Shown here in pieces: positions 16,876 through 25,159 of a stretch of DNA of 64,000 bases. The stretch comes from Terrisporobacter vanillatitrophus (GTDB taxonomy: Bacteria; Bacillota; Clostridia; Peptostreptococcales; Peptostreptococcaceae): contig NZ_CP154625.1 in assembly GCF_051148895.1 (NCBI RefSeq), forward strand, positions 620,001 through 684,000, read 5' to 3'. The position numbers and the translations under genes are program-made. The notes beneath the pieces are model-generated. The model did no database searches and was not told the DNA's origin. It saw only the letters and a program-made list of their open reading frames with translations. How positions within the stretch are numbered: position 1 is the stretch's first letter; each line of letters opens with the position of its first letter.

Positions 16876-17454
16876 ATGAATAATATTAATAAAGTTATTG
16901 AATTTATAAAAGAAATAGAAAATTTGAAATCAATTACAAGAACTGCTTGGACAAAAACTGGTCGAAGAGAATCTACGGCAGAGCATTCTTGGAGGTTGTC
17001 AATGTTGTTAATGGTCTTAGAAGAGGACTTTAAAGATGTTGATATTAATAAAGCCATAAAGATGAGTTTGGTTCATGATTTAGGTGAGCTTTATGATGGT
17101 GATATATCAGCAAAATTACAAAGTGCAGATGATAATAAATCGCATATGGAAGAGATAGCTATGAAAAGAATGTTAACAACACTGCCAGAAAGTTTAAGTG
17201 AAAAAATATATGATTTGTGGAAAGAATACAATGAGTGTTCTACAAAAGAAGCTAAGCTTGTAAAAGCTATGGATAAACTTGAAACTATAGTTCAACACAA
17301 TCAAGGGAAAAATCCTAATGATTTTGATTATGAATTTAATCTGAAATATGGATCACAGTATTTTGAGGATAATGGGAAGCTTAAATTAATGAGGAATATA
17401 ATTGATGAAGATACAAAGTTTAGTATGAAGTCAAAAATATTAAATAAATTTTAA
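16876..17454 (+). CDS. HD-domain phosphohydrolase (YfbR/COG1896-like)
   Basis: A 192-residue cytoplasmic metal-dependent phosphohydrolase. The metal ligands of the HD fold are seen as EHSWRLSML (His), VHDLGELYDGD (His-Asp) and MDKLETIVQHN (distal Asp). The arrangement resembles YfbR-type 5'-deoxynucleotidases and related HD proteins, so a nucleoside monophosphate is a plausible substrate, though this cannot be fixed from sequence. Ribosome site CAGGAGAG, single gene. Confidence 0.82.
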   Translation: MNNINKVIEFIKEIENLKSITRTAWTKTGRRESTAEHSWRLSMLLMVLEEDFKDVDINKAIKMSLVHDLGELYDGDISAKLQSADDNKSHMEEIAMKRMLTTLPESLSEKIYDLWKEYNECSTKEAKLVKAMDKLETIVQHNQGKNPNDFDYEFNLKYGSQYFEDNGKLKLMRNIIDEDTKFSMKSKILNKF

Positions 17455-17596
17455 AATTATTTAAATGTTGCTAAATGATTATTTGGAAAGTAGGAAGATA
17501 GAATGATTTAGATTGACATTAGTTATAATTATATATAAGATGAAATTAAGAGTATATGATGGATTATACTTGTATTATTATCTAGGAGGTTATAGA

Positions 17597-17983
17597 ATGA
17601 ACAATTCAAAAAAATTTTTTATATGCAGTGTTTGTGGAAACTTAATAGAAATGATAGACAGTAAAGGACCTAAAGTAGTATGTTGTGGTAAAACAATGAA
17701 TGAGCTAGTGGCAAATACAACAGAAGCCTCAGTAGAAAAACATATACCAGTATTAAGTATAAATGAAAACAAAGTAAAAGTACAAGTTGGAAGCACATTA
17801 CATCCTATGATACAAGAGCATCATATAAGTTGGATATATTTGCTAACTGCGCAAGGTGTGCAACGTAAGCATTTAGAAATAGATAGTGATCCAATTATGG
17901 AATTTACTTTAACTGAAGATGATAAAGTATTAGAAGCATATGCTTATTGTAATCTTCATGGATTGTGGAAAGTAGAATTATAG
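17597..17983 (+). CDS. dfx: Desulfoferrodoxin (superoxide reductase)
   Basis: A 128-residue iron protein that reduces superoxide to hydrogen peroxide without making oxygen, a typical oxygen defence in strict anaerobes. The N-terminal rubredoxin-like centre I has FICSVCGN and VVCCGKTMN. The catalytic centre II ligands are in EKHIPV, TLHPM, EHHISWIYL and the C-terminal YCNLHGLW (Cys and His). I start at the ATG at 17597, 6 bases after AGGAGG. An upstream in-frame extension has no ribosome site. Confidence 0.94.
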   Translation: MNNSKKFFICSVCGNLIEMIDSKGPKVVCCGKTMNELVANTTEASVEKHIPVLSINENKVKVQVGSTLHPMIQEHHISWIYLLTAQGVQRKHLEIDSDPIMEFTLTEDDKVLEAYAYCNLHGLWKVEL

Positions 17984-18029
17984 ATAAGAATCTAAGTGAG
18001 TTATCTAAAATATAAGATAAAAGTAGATG

Positions 18030-18057
18030 AAGGACTCTAGCAATTAGAGTTCTTTTT
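18030..18057 (+). terminator. Terminator after desulfoferrodoxin
   Basis: GGACTCTA pairs with TAGAGTTC around a short loop and TTTTTT follows. Confidence 0.75.
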
Positions 18058-18166
18058 TGCTTGTACGAAAGTATGTTGTAGACTTACTGTGTACTTATTG
18101 TTTCTATAAGAAATTTTGCGCTTGAGTACGACATTAAAGTACAAGAGTAGTATAAACAGATGTTAG

Positions 18167-18211
18167 ATAGTAACTATATTATATATATTTAATATAGTTA
18201 CTATTTTTTTA
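18167..18211. terminator. Orphan terminator-like hairpin
   Basis: ATAGTAACTATATTA (18167-18181) and TAATATAGTTACTAT (18190-18204) are perfect complements, followed by seven T residues. The dfx terminator already lies at 18030-18057 and no ORF is visible in 18058-18166, so this hairpin would end a short non-coding transcript or is a relic. Confidence 0.6.
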
Positions 18212-18258
18212 TAATAAATATATTGTGAAAAGAAATATAGTATATTTTTGTATATACC

Positions 18259-18287
18259 TTGACAGGCGAAGTATATTATACTACTAT
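18259..18287 (+). promoter_or_regulatory. Promoter and candidate PadR operator
   Basis: TTGACA (18259-18264) is followed after 17 bases by TACTAT as a -10. Between them, AGTATATTATACT is a perfect 6+1+6 inverted repeat. PadR regulators commonly bind such dyads over their own promoter, so autorepression is inferred. Confidence 0.6.
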
Positions 18288-18319
18288 AATAATAAAATAT
18301 AGTAAAAAAGGAGATGCTA

Positions 18320-18643
18320 TTGTTGTCAATTACATCAGATATACTAAGGGGACACACAGACACCATAATATTAAATGAGCTTATAAAAGGCGATAGTTAT
18401 GGATACGCCATTAATAAAGTAATAAAAGAAAAAACAAATAATCTTTATGAACTAAAAGAAGCCACATTATACTCAGCATTTAGAAGGCTAGAAAAAGCTG
18501 AACTAATTACCTCATATTGGGGAAATGAAGGAAGTGGAGCTAGAAGAAGATATTATTCAATTACTAAAATGGGAATACAAATTTATGAACAAAATAAGTT
18601 GGATTGGGAAGAAGCTAAAAATATAATTGATAGTTTGATTTAA
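18320..18643 (+). CDS. PadR-family transcriptional regulator
   Basis: A winged-helix regulator of about 107 residues. Typical PadR sequence: ILNELIKGDSYGYAINKVIK, TLYSAFRRLEKAELI (recognition helix and wing) and RRRYYSITKMG. The AAGGAG site ends at 18313, so the ATG at 18314 is too close. TTG at 18320 (6 bases) or TTG at 18323 (9 bases) is the likely start. It is first gene of a three-gene operon with a HAAS-domain membrane protein and a DUF4097 protein, a set found in many firmicutes and thought to answer envelope stress, though its ligand is unknown. Confidence 0.88.
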   Translation: MLSITSDILRGHTDTIILNELIKGDSYGYAINKVIKEKTNNLYELKEATLYSAFRRLEKAELITSYWGNEGSGARRRYYSITKMGIQIYEQNKLDWEEAKNIIDSLI

Positions 18644-18658
18644 GGAGGAAGGTATACT

Positions 18659-19315
18659 ATGATAGGGAACAATGAAATAAAAATAAAGGATTATGTACAA
18701 GAACTATTTGAAAATGCACCCAAAAATCGAAGAACAGAAGAGTTTAAAGAAGAATTATTAGCAAATTTGCTAGATAAATATTATGACTTACTACAAAGTA
18801 ATATGGATGATGAAATGGCATATAATAAGGTTATATCAAGTATAGGAAATATTGATAATTTATTTGAAAAGGATCTTTTAGAAATAACGAAGGAAAGTTG
18901 GGATAAGAAGAAAAGTGCAAAAATTACGGCAATATCAGTAATGATGTATATATTATGTCCTGTAAGTGTAATAGTTTTTGGAAGTATTGGATTTGAGACT
19001 TTAGGAGTAGTTATAATGTTCTTATTAATAGCAGGTGCTACAGGACTTCTAATCTATAATAATATGACAAAACCACAATATATGAAGCAGGATGACACTT
19101 TAGTAGAAGATTTTAAAGAATGGAAAAGTACTACTAATAAAAGTAGAAGAGTGAGAAAATCTATTGAAAGTGCTATGTGGGCAATAATCACAGCAATATA
19201 TTTACTAATAAGTTTTACAACAGGTGCATGGCATATAACATGGATAATGTTTGTAATAGGTGCAGCCATAGAAAAAGTAATAAGAGCTTATTTTGAATAT
19301 AAGGAGATAGATTAA
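18659..19315 (+). CDS. HAAS-domain (DUF1700-type) membrane protein
   Basis: A 218-residue protein. The first ~90 residues are the helical HAAS-type signalling region (VQELFENAPKNRRTEEFKEE, then LLDKYYDLL and ISSIGNIDNLFE). Paired hydrophobic segments follow at about residues 88-135 and 170-205, with a basic stretch between them. This family is nearly always encoded behind a PadR regulator, as here (15 bases, AGGAGG). It probably couples membrane state to the regulator. Its stop overlaps the start of the next gene by one base. Confidence 0.8.
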   Translation: MIGNNEIKIKDYVQELFENAPKNRRTEEFKEELLANLLDKYYDLLQSNMDDEMAYNKVISSIGNIDNLFEKDLLEITKESWDKKKSAKITAISVMMYILCPVSVIVFGSIGFETLGVVIMFLLIAGATGLLIYNNMTKPQYMKQDDTLVEDFKEWKSTTNKSRRVRKSIESAMWAIITAIYLLISFTTGAWHITWIMFVIGAAIEKVIRAYFEYKEID

Positions 19316-20265
19316 TGAATGATAAAAATTGGGTTAAATTTAGAATGATCCTTTGGTCTATTGTTGCAATTTTATTAGCCCTAGTATTAGCAATAGGTAT
19401 AAATGGATGGGGTGGGAATGTATTTTCAAGTAATATTTTTAATACAAATTTTACAATTTCAAATATGAAGGCAGTAAAAGAATTAAAATTTGATGATATA
19501 AATCACATCAAGGATATAAAAACTGATTTTAACGCCAGTGATTTAATTATTACTGAAAATAATGAAGATAATATAAAGGTAATTGTAAAGTGTAATAAAA
19601 CTTTAAAAAATAAAAAGTATATAAATGCAGAAATTAATTCAGATACCTTAAGCATTGAGGATTTTAATAATAAGTCAGGTAGAAATATAGTGGGAATATT
19701 TAATGGGCTTTCTTTACAAGTAGAAGTTAAGATTCCAAAATCTTATAAGGAAAATATAACTATTAACAACAGAGTAGGAGATATAACATTTGATTCAGAT
19801 TTAAATTTAAATAATGTATATATTGATGTTGTAACTGGAGATATTGACGGAAATGAAAAAATAAATTCTAATAAAATTACTATAAAAAACAAAGTTGGAG
19901 ATATGGACTTTAATTATTTATATGGAAAAGAAGTGACTATTGAAGGGAAAACTGGAGATATTGATATAGACAAATTTAGTGGAAAAGGTAGTATAGAATC
20001 TCAAGTTGGAGATATAACTTGTAATATAGAAAATTTAAATGGTGACTTTAGAATTAAATCAAAAATTGGAGATGTGGAGTTATATACAAATAAAAATTTA
20101 AGTTTTATTTTTGAAGGAAATAAGAGCTTTGGAGATTTAGATACAGGCTTAAAGTTTAACAATGTATCACAATCATCAAATTCTTTTACTGGACAATATG
20201 GAAATGATCCCGTAAATAAGATTATAGCAAATGTAAAAACAGGAGATATAAGCATAAATGATTAA
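19315..20265 (+). CDS. DUF4097 family beta-strand repeat protein
   Basis: A 316-residue protein with one N-terminal membrane segment (about residues 10-30) and an extracytoplasmic domain made of short beta repeats. The repeat mark is visible seven times as VGDI/TGDI-type turns (RVGDITF, VTGDIDG, KVGDMDF, KTGDIDI, QVGDITC, KIGDVEL, KTGDISI). LiaG-type proteins of firmicute envelope-stress operons share this fold, but no reaction is known. It overlaps the HAAS gene by one base (TAATG), the third gene of the operon, and a terminator follows. Confidence 0.82.
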   Translation: MNDKNWVKFRMILWSIVAILLALVLAIGINGWGGNVFSSNIFNTNFTISNMKAVKELKFDDINHIKDIKTDFNASDLIITENNEDNIKVIVKCNKTLKNKKYINAEINSDTLSIEDFNNKSGRNIVGIFNGLSLQVEVKIPKSYKENITINNRVGDITFDSDLNLNNVYIDVVTGDIDGNEKINSNKITIKNKVGDMDFNYLYGKEVTIEGKTGDIDIDKFSGKGSIESQVGDITCNIENLNGDFRIKSKIGDVELYTNKNLSFIFEGNKSFGDLDTGLKFNNVSQSSNSFTGQYGNDPVNKIIANVKTGDISIND

Positions 20266-20297
20266 AAAAAGAAGGACTAAGTTCCTTCTTTTTTTAT
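20264..20297 (+). terminator. Terminator after the DUF4097 gene
   Basis: AAAAAAAGAAGGA pairs with TCCTTCTTTTTTT around a six-base loop. Confidence 0.8.
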
Positions 20298-20323
20298 GCA
20301 CTAAGAGATTATAAATTATGTGA

Positions 20324-20356
20324 TTTAAGATTACTTTAAGATAAGAATGATATGAT
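20324..20356 (+). promoter_or_regulatory. Response-regulator operator and promoter of the lipoprotein gene
   Basis: TTTAAGA at 20324-20330 is repeated at 20335-20341, an 11-base period, and TATGAT follows after 9 bases as a -10. No good -35 exists, as expected for a promoter activated by an OmpR/PhoB-type regulator. The same layout is found on the minus strand at 28643-28675 in front of the VTC operon that encodes such a regulator. Confidence 0.65.
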
Positions 20357-20395
20357 TTTTTCATAAGAATAAAAGATTTTATGGAGGAGAAACTT

Positions 20396-22324
20396 ATGAA
20401 TAAAAAATTAATAGCAATGTTATCTGTTTTTTCATTATGTGTAAGTATGACGGCGTGTTCAAATAAAAGTAGTGATACATTAAAAGAAAGTGGAGCTAGT
20501 AGCACAAATACTAGTATAACAACTAATAAAAATGCTACAACCTTGTTAAGTAAATCAAGTGAAGAAGTAGAAACAATAGGAGATATAGATACCTATATAA
20601 AACTTAGTGATAATAATACTACTGTTGAAGGTAGTGGTGTAGATGTTGATAAAAATGTAATTACTATAAATACGGCAGGAACTTATAGTATTAGTGGAAA
20701 GTTAAGTGATGGACAAATTATAGTAAATACTGATAAAGAAAAGAAGACTTATATTCTTTTAAATGGAGTTGACATTACATGTAAAAGTACTTCTCCAATT
20801 CAAATATTAAGCTCTGAAAAAACTGTATTTGCCCTAGCTGATAATAGTGAAAATAAAATTTCAGATGGGAAAACTTATGATAAAGCAGAAAATAACCAAG
20901 ATGCAGCAATCTTTAGTAAAGAAGATATTACTTTTATAGGAAATGGATCTTTAGAAGTTAATGGGAATTACCATAAGGGAATAGTAAGTAAAGATGATTT
21001 AATGATTGAAAGTGGTAGTATAAGTGTAAAATCTGTGACAGATGGAATAAAAGGAAAAGATTCTGTTATAGTTAGAGGTGGAAATTTAACTATAGATGCA
21101 GGTGGAGATGGAATCCAAGCCTATAATGCTGATGAAGAGGACAAAGGTTATGTATCTTTAGAAGATGGAACAATAAAAATTACAGCAGACCAAGATGGAG
21201 TTCAAGCAGAAAATAACTTGTTAGTAGCTGGTGGTAATATTGATATTACAACTGGTGGAGGAAGTGAAAATAGTAGTAGTAAAGATGGATGGGGCCAATG
21301 GGGCGGTGGAAAACCAGGAGAACCTATGGAAAACAATACTACTACAACAGAAGATACTACTAGTGCAAAAGCAATTAAAGCAAGTTCTGTAATTCAAATA
21401 GATGATGGAAGTATTAATATAGATTCTTCTGATGATTCAATACATTCAAATAACAAATTGATTATAAATAATGGAGATATTAACTTATCTTCTGGAGATG
21501 ACGGAACCCATACAGATGCTGAGTTAGAAATAAACGGTGGTACATTAAATATAACTAAGTCTTATGAAGGAATAGAAGGTACAGATATAACTATAAATGA
21601 TGGAAATATACATGTGGTAGCAAGTGATGATGGTTTAAATGCAGCAGGTGGAGCCGATGGTTCATCTACAAATGGAAGACCAGGACAAAATAAAATGGAG
21701 TCAACAACAAGTGGAACAGCAACTATAAACGGTGGATACTTAGTTGTAGATGCTGATGGAGATGGATTAGATGCAAATGGTAATTTAACAATGACAGGAG
21801 GAACTGCCATTGTTAATGGACCAACTAATGGAGGCAACGGAGCCTTAGATTATGACGGTGAGTTCAATATGAGTGGAGGAACTTTAATAGCTGCAGGAAG
21901 TTTAGGTATGGTTCAAACTCCAAGTTCTTCATCAAAATTAAATACCATAAATGTAAGCTTAACTTCTCAAGAAGCTAATACTTTAATAAGAGTAGAATCA
22001 GAAAATGGTGATGATGTAGTTACTTTCTCACCGACTAAAACCTACTCATCTGTAGTTATATGTACTCCAAATATAAAATCAAATGAAACTTATAAAGTAT
22101 ACGTAGGCGGTTCTTGTAGTGGAGAAGAAAAAGATGGATTATATTCAGGAGGAAGTTACACTAAGGGAATTGAAGTAGGAAGTAGTAAAATTTCAGATGT
22201 AATAACTAGTATTACTCAAGATGGTGTGTCAAGCAATAGTAATCAGCCAGGAGGTGGTGGAGGAAATAGAGACGAAAATATGACTCCTCCTTCTGGAAAT
22301 AATAGTAGCATGGAAAATATGTAA
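20396..22324 (+). CDS. Carbohydrate-binding-domain lipoprotein with beta-repeat region (DUF4353-type)
   Basis: Secreted lipoprotein of 642 residues. The signal peptide ends in the lipobox SMTAC (Cys about residue 22). The ATG at 20396 follows GGAGGAG; the ATG at 20381 lies inside the ribosome site. The body is a run of about ten beta-strand repeats of the form GGxIxI plus DGI/DGL (SGSISVKSVTDGIKGKD, GGDGIQAY, DQDGVQAE, DDSIHSNN, DDGLNAAGG, GDGLDANG), suggesting a right-handed beta-helix. Two Gly/Ser/Thr-rich inserts and a Gly-rich C-terminal tail sit between and after them. Related proteins occur beside VTC and DUF4956 genes, which lie 5 kb downstream here under the same operator. Ligand unknown. 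Confidence 0.8.
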   Translation: MNKKLIAMLSVFSLCVSMTACSNKSSDTLKESGASSTNTSITTNKNATTLLSKSSEEVETIGDIDTYIKLSDNNTTVEGSGVDVDKNVITINTAGTYSISGKLSDGQIIVNTDKEKKTYILLNGVDITCKSTSPIQILSSEKTVFALADNSENKISDGKTYDKAENNQDAAIFSKEDITFIGNGSLEVNGNYHKGIVSKDDLMIESGSISVKSVTDGIKGKDSVIVRGGNLTIDAGGDGIQAYNADEEDKGYVSLEDGTIKITADQDGVQAENNLLVAGGNIDITTGGGSENSSSKDGWGQWGGGKPGEPMENNTTTTEDTTSAKAIKASSVIQIDDGSINIDSSDDSIHSNNKLIINNGDINLSSGDDGTHTDAELEINGGTLNITKSYEGIEGTDITINDGNIHVVASDDGLNAAGGADGSSTNGRPGQNKMESTTSGTATINGGYLVVDADGDGLDANGNLTMTGGTAIVNGPTNGGNGALDYDGEFNMSGGTLIAAGSLGMVQTPSSSSKLNTINVSLTSQEANTLIRVESENGDDVVTFSPTKTYSSVVICTPNIKSNETYKVYVGGSCSGEEKDGLYSGGSYTKGIEVGSSKISDVITSITQDGVSSNSNQPGGGGGNRDENMTPPSGNNSSMENM

Positions 22325-22333
22325 AGGTCATTT

Positions 22334-22384
22334 AAAAAAAAGAAATTATCTAAATAAGCTATTTAGATAATTTCTTTTTTTTGT
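22334..22384. terminator. Terminator after the lipoprotein gene
   Basis: A 23-bp perfect stem, 22334-22356 with 22360-22382, has A and T runs at its ends, so it can work in both directions. Confidence 0.85.
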
Positions 22385-22459
22385 AATCTATTGTAATTAT
22401 ATAAGGAAATAGTAATATGATAAAATTTATATAATTACAATATTTGGGGGGAAGTGGGT

Positions 22460-23389
22460 ATGGAATATATTTATAAATTAATTGAATATATAAATGAAAA
22501 CAGTCTATTAAGCATTGGTTTATTGATTTTTGTAATATTCTTTTTAGTGTATTTATACAACAATAAAGAAGAAGTTGAAAATTATCTAGCATTAAAACTA
22601 GTAGGATTCTATTTATTAGGAGCATTTACATTTAATTTCAATGTTGATAGTTTTAATTTGACTATTCCTGTAGGTTTTGCTATATACTTTATATTTATGA
22701 AAAATAAAAAAAGAGCAAATAGTATAATAAAGAAAAAGGCAAGTATTCTAGGTATTGTTATACTTTGCTTAGGGGTACTAAATTCAATAATATACAATAA
22801 GGTAGAATATAGAGATAGAGAAATAACTATAAAAAATATAAGTATTAAAAATTTAAAAAATGATTATGAAATTATAAAAAAAGAACTAGGAATAGAGGAT
22901 ATGGCTAGTGTGGAGTCACTTGATCTGAAATACAATGAAGATGATAAAATAAGAAGTTTACAATATACTATACGAGATTTAAATAATAAGACTTATTTTA
23001 TATCAGCTAACAGAAATAACTATAGTATAACAACTAGTAAAACTTATGAAAATGAAACTTTTATGTTCGGTTCAATGGGTTATTATAACATGGATATTGA
23101 AACACTTTTAGATGTTATAAGTAATACAAAATTTAAGCGATATAAAAATAGCGCTTATTACGCTGCAGTGTATAGAAATGAAGAAGAGTATTACGAAGAT
23201 GATGAAGATTTATATGATGTAGATTTGGGCAATTATTCAACTAAAAAGCTAAATACAAAATACCCAATTTATGATGTCATTGGCATAAGTCACATGCCTA
23301 TGAGACAACTTAGTGAAGGTTCATGGGAAAGTATAAAAACGGATGCTTATTTAATAAGATATGAAATAGAGGAAGAACAGGAAGAATAG
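22460..23389 (+). CDS. Hypothetical membrane protein
   Basis: A 309-residue protein I do not recognise. Start ATG at 22460, 7 bases after GGGGGGA. The GTG at 22454 is too close. Residues about 18-36, 48-60, 68-82 and 98-115 are hydrophobic, giving three or four membrane helices. The rest (about 120-309) is a soluble domain with charged strands and an acidic tract (NEEEYYEDDEDLYDVD) and an acidic C-terminus. It sits between the lipoprotein gene and the IS element, convergent with the histidine kinase. Whether it belongs with the VTC system is unknown. Confidence 0.65.
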   Translation: MEYIYKLIEYINENSLLSIGLLIFVIFFLVYLYNNKEEVENYLALKLVGFYLLGAFTFNFNVDSFNLTIPVGFAIYFIFMKNKKRANSIIKKKASILGIVILCLGVLNSIIYNKVEYRDREITIKNISIKNLKNDYEIIKKELGIEDMASVESLDLKYNEDDKIRSLQYTIRDLNNKTYFISANRNNYSITTSKTYENETFMFGSMGYYNMDIETLLDVISNTKFKRYKNSAYYAAVYRNEEEYYEDDEDLYDVDLGNYSTKKLNTKYPIYDVIGISHMPMRQLSEGSWESIKTDAYLIRYEIEEEQEE

Positions 23390-23463
23390 ATTTACAATGA
23401 AGAAAGACTGTATGAAAATTAATGAACTGCACCCTGTCAAGTAGACAGTGCAAAAAATAAAAA

Positions 23464-24375
23464 TTAAGCAGCTAAGGTCTGCTCTCGATATTCTATCGGA
23501 GTCAGGCCTTTTAATCTTTTTTGTAATCTTCTTTTATTATAAAATTCTATATATTTATCTATTGCTAATTTTAATTCTTCAAAGTTATGAAATTTCTTTA
23601 AGTAATACATTTCAGATTTAATAATTCCCCAAAACCCTTCTATTGGTCCATTATCTATACATCTACCTACACGAGACATACTCTGCGTAGCAGATATTTT
23701 ATCAAGTTTTACCTTGAAGTTTTTACTTGTATATTGGTAGCCGCGATCACTATGGAATATAGGACTAGCAGTAGGATTATTTTCAACTGCTATATCAAAC
23801 GTATCAAATACTAATTTATTATTGTTTGAATGTCCTACAACATATGAAACTATACTATTATCATATAAATCTATTATTGCACTCAAATAAGCCTTCGTAC
23901 CATTAGTTAATTTAAATTCAGTTACATCAGTTAACCACTTTTCATTCGGCGTAGCTGCGCTAAAATCCCTATTTAATATATTCTCAGCTGTAATTTGAGG
24001 GGTAATTTTAACATAATTCTTTCTTCTTTTGCGAATTACTGATTTCAAATTAAGACATTTCATTAGTCTATAAATTCGCTTATGATTATATCTCTTATAT
24101 AAATTCCTATTAATATTCATCGTTATACGTCTATATCCATAAATACCCTCAACATCTTCATATACTTTGATTATTTCACGCTCTATAACTTTATTTTCAG
24201 TATCTCTTTTAGTTTCTTTTCTGTTTAACCATTTATAATATGAAGCCCTTGAGATACCTGCAAATTTGCATAGTACTAATATTGGATAACCTTCATTATG
24301 TAGTTCTTTAATTGCAATATATATGGTTGGTTTTGTGAAACTATTTTTTATCCCCTCCTTTCTACTTCCTCCAAT
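23464..24375 (-). CDS. IS3-family transposase OrfB (DDE integrase domain)
   Basis: Catalytic subunit, about 303 codons from the frameshift point to the stop. An N-terminal helical region (RASYYKWLNRKETK, then GIYGYRRI) precedes the integrase core with the three acidic residues: Asp in WLTDVTEF, Asp in HSDRGYQYTS, Glu in GPIEGFWGIIKSEM, then YNKRRLQKRLKGLTP. The downstream ATG at 24120 would remove the first 85 residues. The full frame is reached by -1 slippage at the A7 run (24375-24381), giving an OrfAB fusion. No internal stop is seen, so the element looks able to make transposase. Confidence 0.88.
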   Translation of the reverse strand: MGGSRKEGIKNSFTKPTIYIAIKELHNEGYPILVLCKFAGISRASYYKWLNRKETKRDTENKVIEREIIKVYEDVEGIYGYRRITMNINRNLYKRYNHKRIYRLMKCLNLKSVIRKRRKNYVKITPQITAENILNRDFSAATPNEKWLTDVTEFKLTNGTKAYLSAIIDLYDNSIVSYVVGHSNNNKLVFDTFDIAVENNPTASPIFHSDRGYQYTSKNFKVKLDKISATQSMSRVGRCIDNGPIEGFWGIIKSEMYYLKKFHNFEELKLAIDKYIEFYNKRRLQKRLKGLTPIEYREQTLAA

Positions 24376-25049
24376 TTTTTTAAAAAGTTGTTTTCCATTT
24401 CTAATTGTTTATTCTTTGCTTCTAGTAATCTTATCTGAGCGTTTAATTTTTCAGCCTCACTCATTTGATTTATATTTTTTCTTTTTCCCCTATTATCTTT
24501 AAGGGACTCATATCCATTTTCTTTATATTTTCTAACCCAAGTGTAAACTTGTTGATATGAAACTTTATATTTATCTGAAGTTAATTGGTAATTATCATTA
24601 TTTTCAATGCAAAACGCTACAATTTCAATTCTTTCCTTATATGTTGTTTTTCTACCTTTAGCCATAATTTTATTCTCCTTAGTGTTAGGATATCTCCATT
24701 CATTATGACTCTTATTATACTTTAAAATCCAGCCATAAAGTATACTATGTGACGAAATATTATATTTACTACATATATCAAATAATGATCCTTCACCAGC
24801 AAAATAGTCATTAACAGCTGAATATTTAAGTTCTGGAGAATAGTAGACATTTTTAGAACTACCTCTTAAGCCTTCGGCTCCATTATCATTATATTTACGA
24901 ACCCATTCTCTAAAAGTTTCACATGCTACACCTAATTTACTAGCTAATTCTGATGCACTTTTTTCTCCTTTTATATATTTCTCTACATTTATTATTTTTA
25001 ATTCGTATGATACCTTTGGTTTTCTTCCCATAAAATATGCTCCCTTCAT
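24348..25049 (-). CDS. IS3-family transposase OrfA (helix-turn-helix)
   Basis: DNA-binding subunit of 233 residues, longer than the short OrfA of IS3 itself and like the IS150 branch. It has two tandem helix-turn-helix units (ASKLGVACETFREWVRKY, and TSDKYKVSYQQVYTWVRKY), then a leucine-zipper-like helix (NAQIRLLEAKNKQLEMENNF) just before the frameshift site. The slippery A AAA AAA lies at 24375-24381 in the LKK codons. After slippage the ribosome reads on into OrfB. Start: ATG 25049; the frame opens further at ATG 25034 (MGRKPK) with GGGAG in front, which may be the real start. Confidence 0.85.
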   Translation of the reverse strand: MKGAYFMGRKPKVSYELKIINVEKYIKGEKSASELASKLGVACETFREWVRKYNDNGAEGLRGSSKNVYYSPELKYSAVNDYFAGEGSLFDICSKYNISSHSILYGWILKYNKSHNEWRYPNTKENKIMAKGRKTTYKERIEIVAFCIENNDNYQLTSDKYKVSYQQVYTWVRKYKENGYESLKDNRGKRKNINQMSEAEKLNAQIRLLEAKNKQLEMENNFLKKLEEVERRG

Positions 25050-25159
25050 AGTGACAGTTTTATTATTTTACCTGTCTACTATAAAGGGAGCATATCATAA
25101 ATTACATACAGTCTTTTATATATTTATATAAAATAGCCAATTAAAAATATATTTTATTT

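Larger units (their letters stand above)
23428..25092 (-). mobile_element. IS3-family insertion sequence (IS150-like)
   Basis: A 1.66-kb element with imperfect terminal inverted repeats of about 33 bp (23428-23460 and 25060-25092). Both contain AGTAGACAG and begin TGCNCCCT read inward. It encodes OrfA and OrfB in overlapping frames with a slippery A7 between. I see no clear target duplication in the few flanking bases. Beyond the ends, AAAGACTGTATG (23403-23414) and CATACAGTCTTT (25105-25116) form another matching inverted pair, either an outward extension of the ends or the two arms of a terminator hairpin into whose loop the element inserted. Confidence 0.85.

Noticed and set aside
20381..20395. 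ATG at 20381 as start of the lipoprotein
   Set aside because: That ATG is part of the ATGGAGGAG ribosome site itself; a normal signal peptide begins at 20396.
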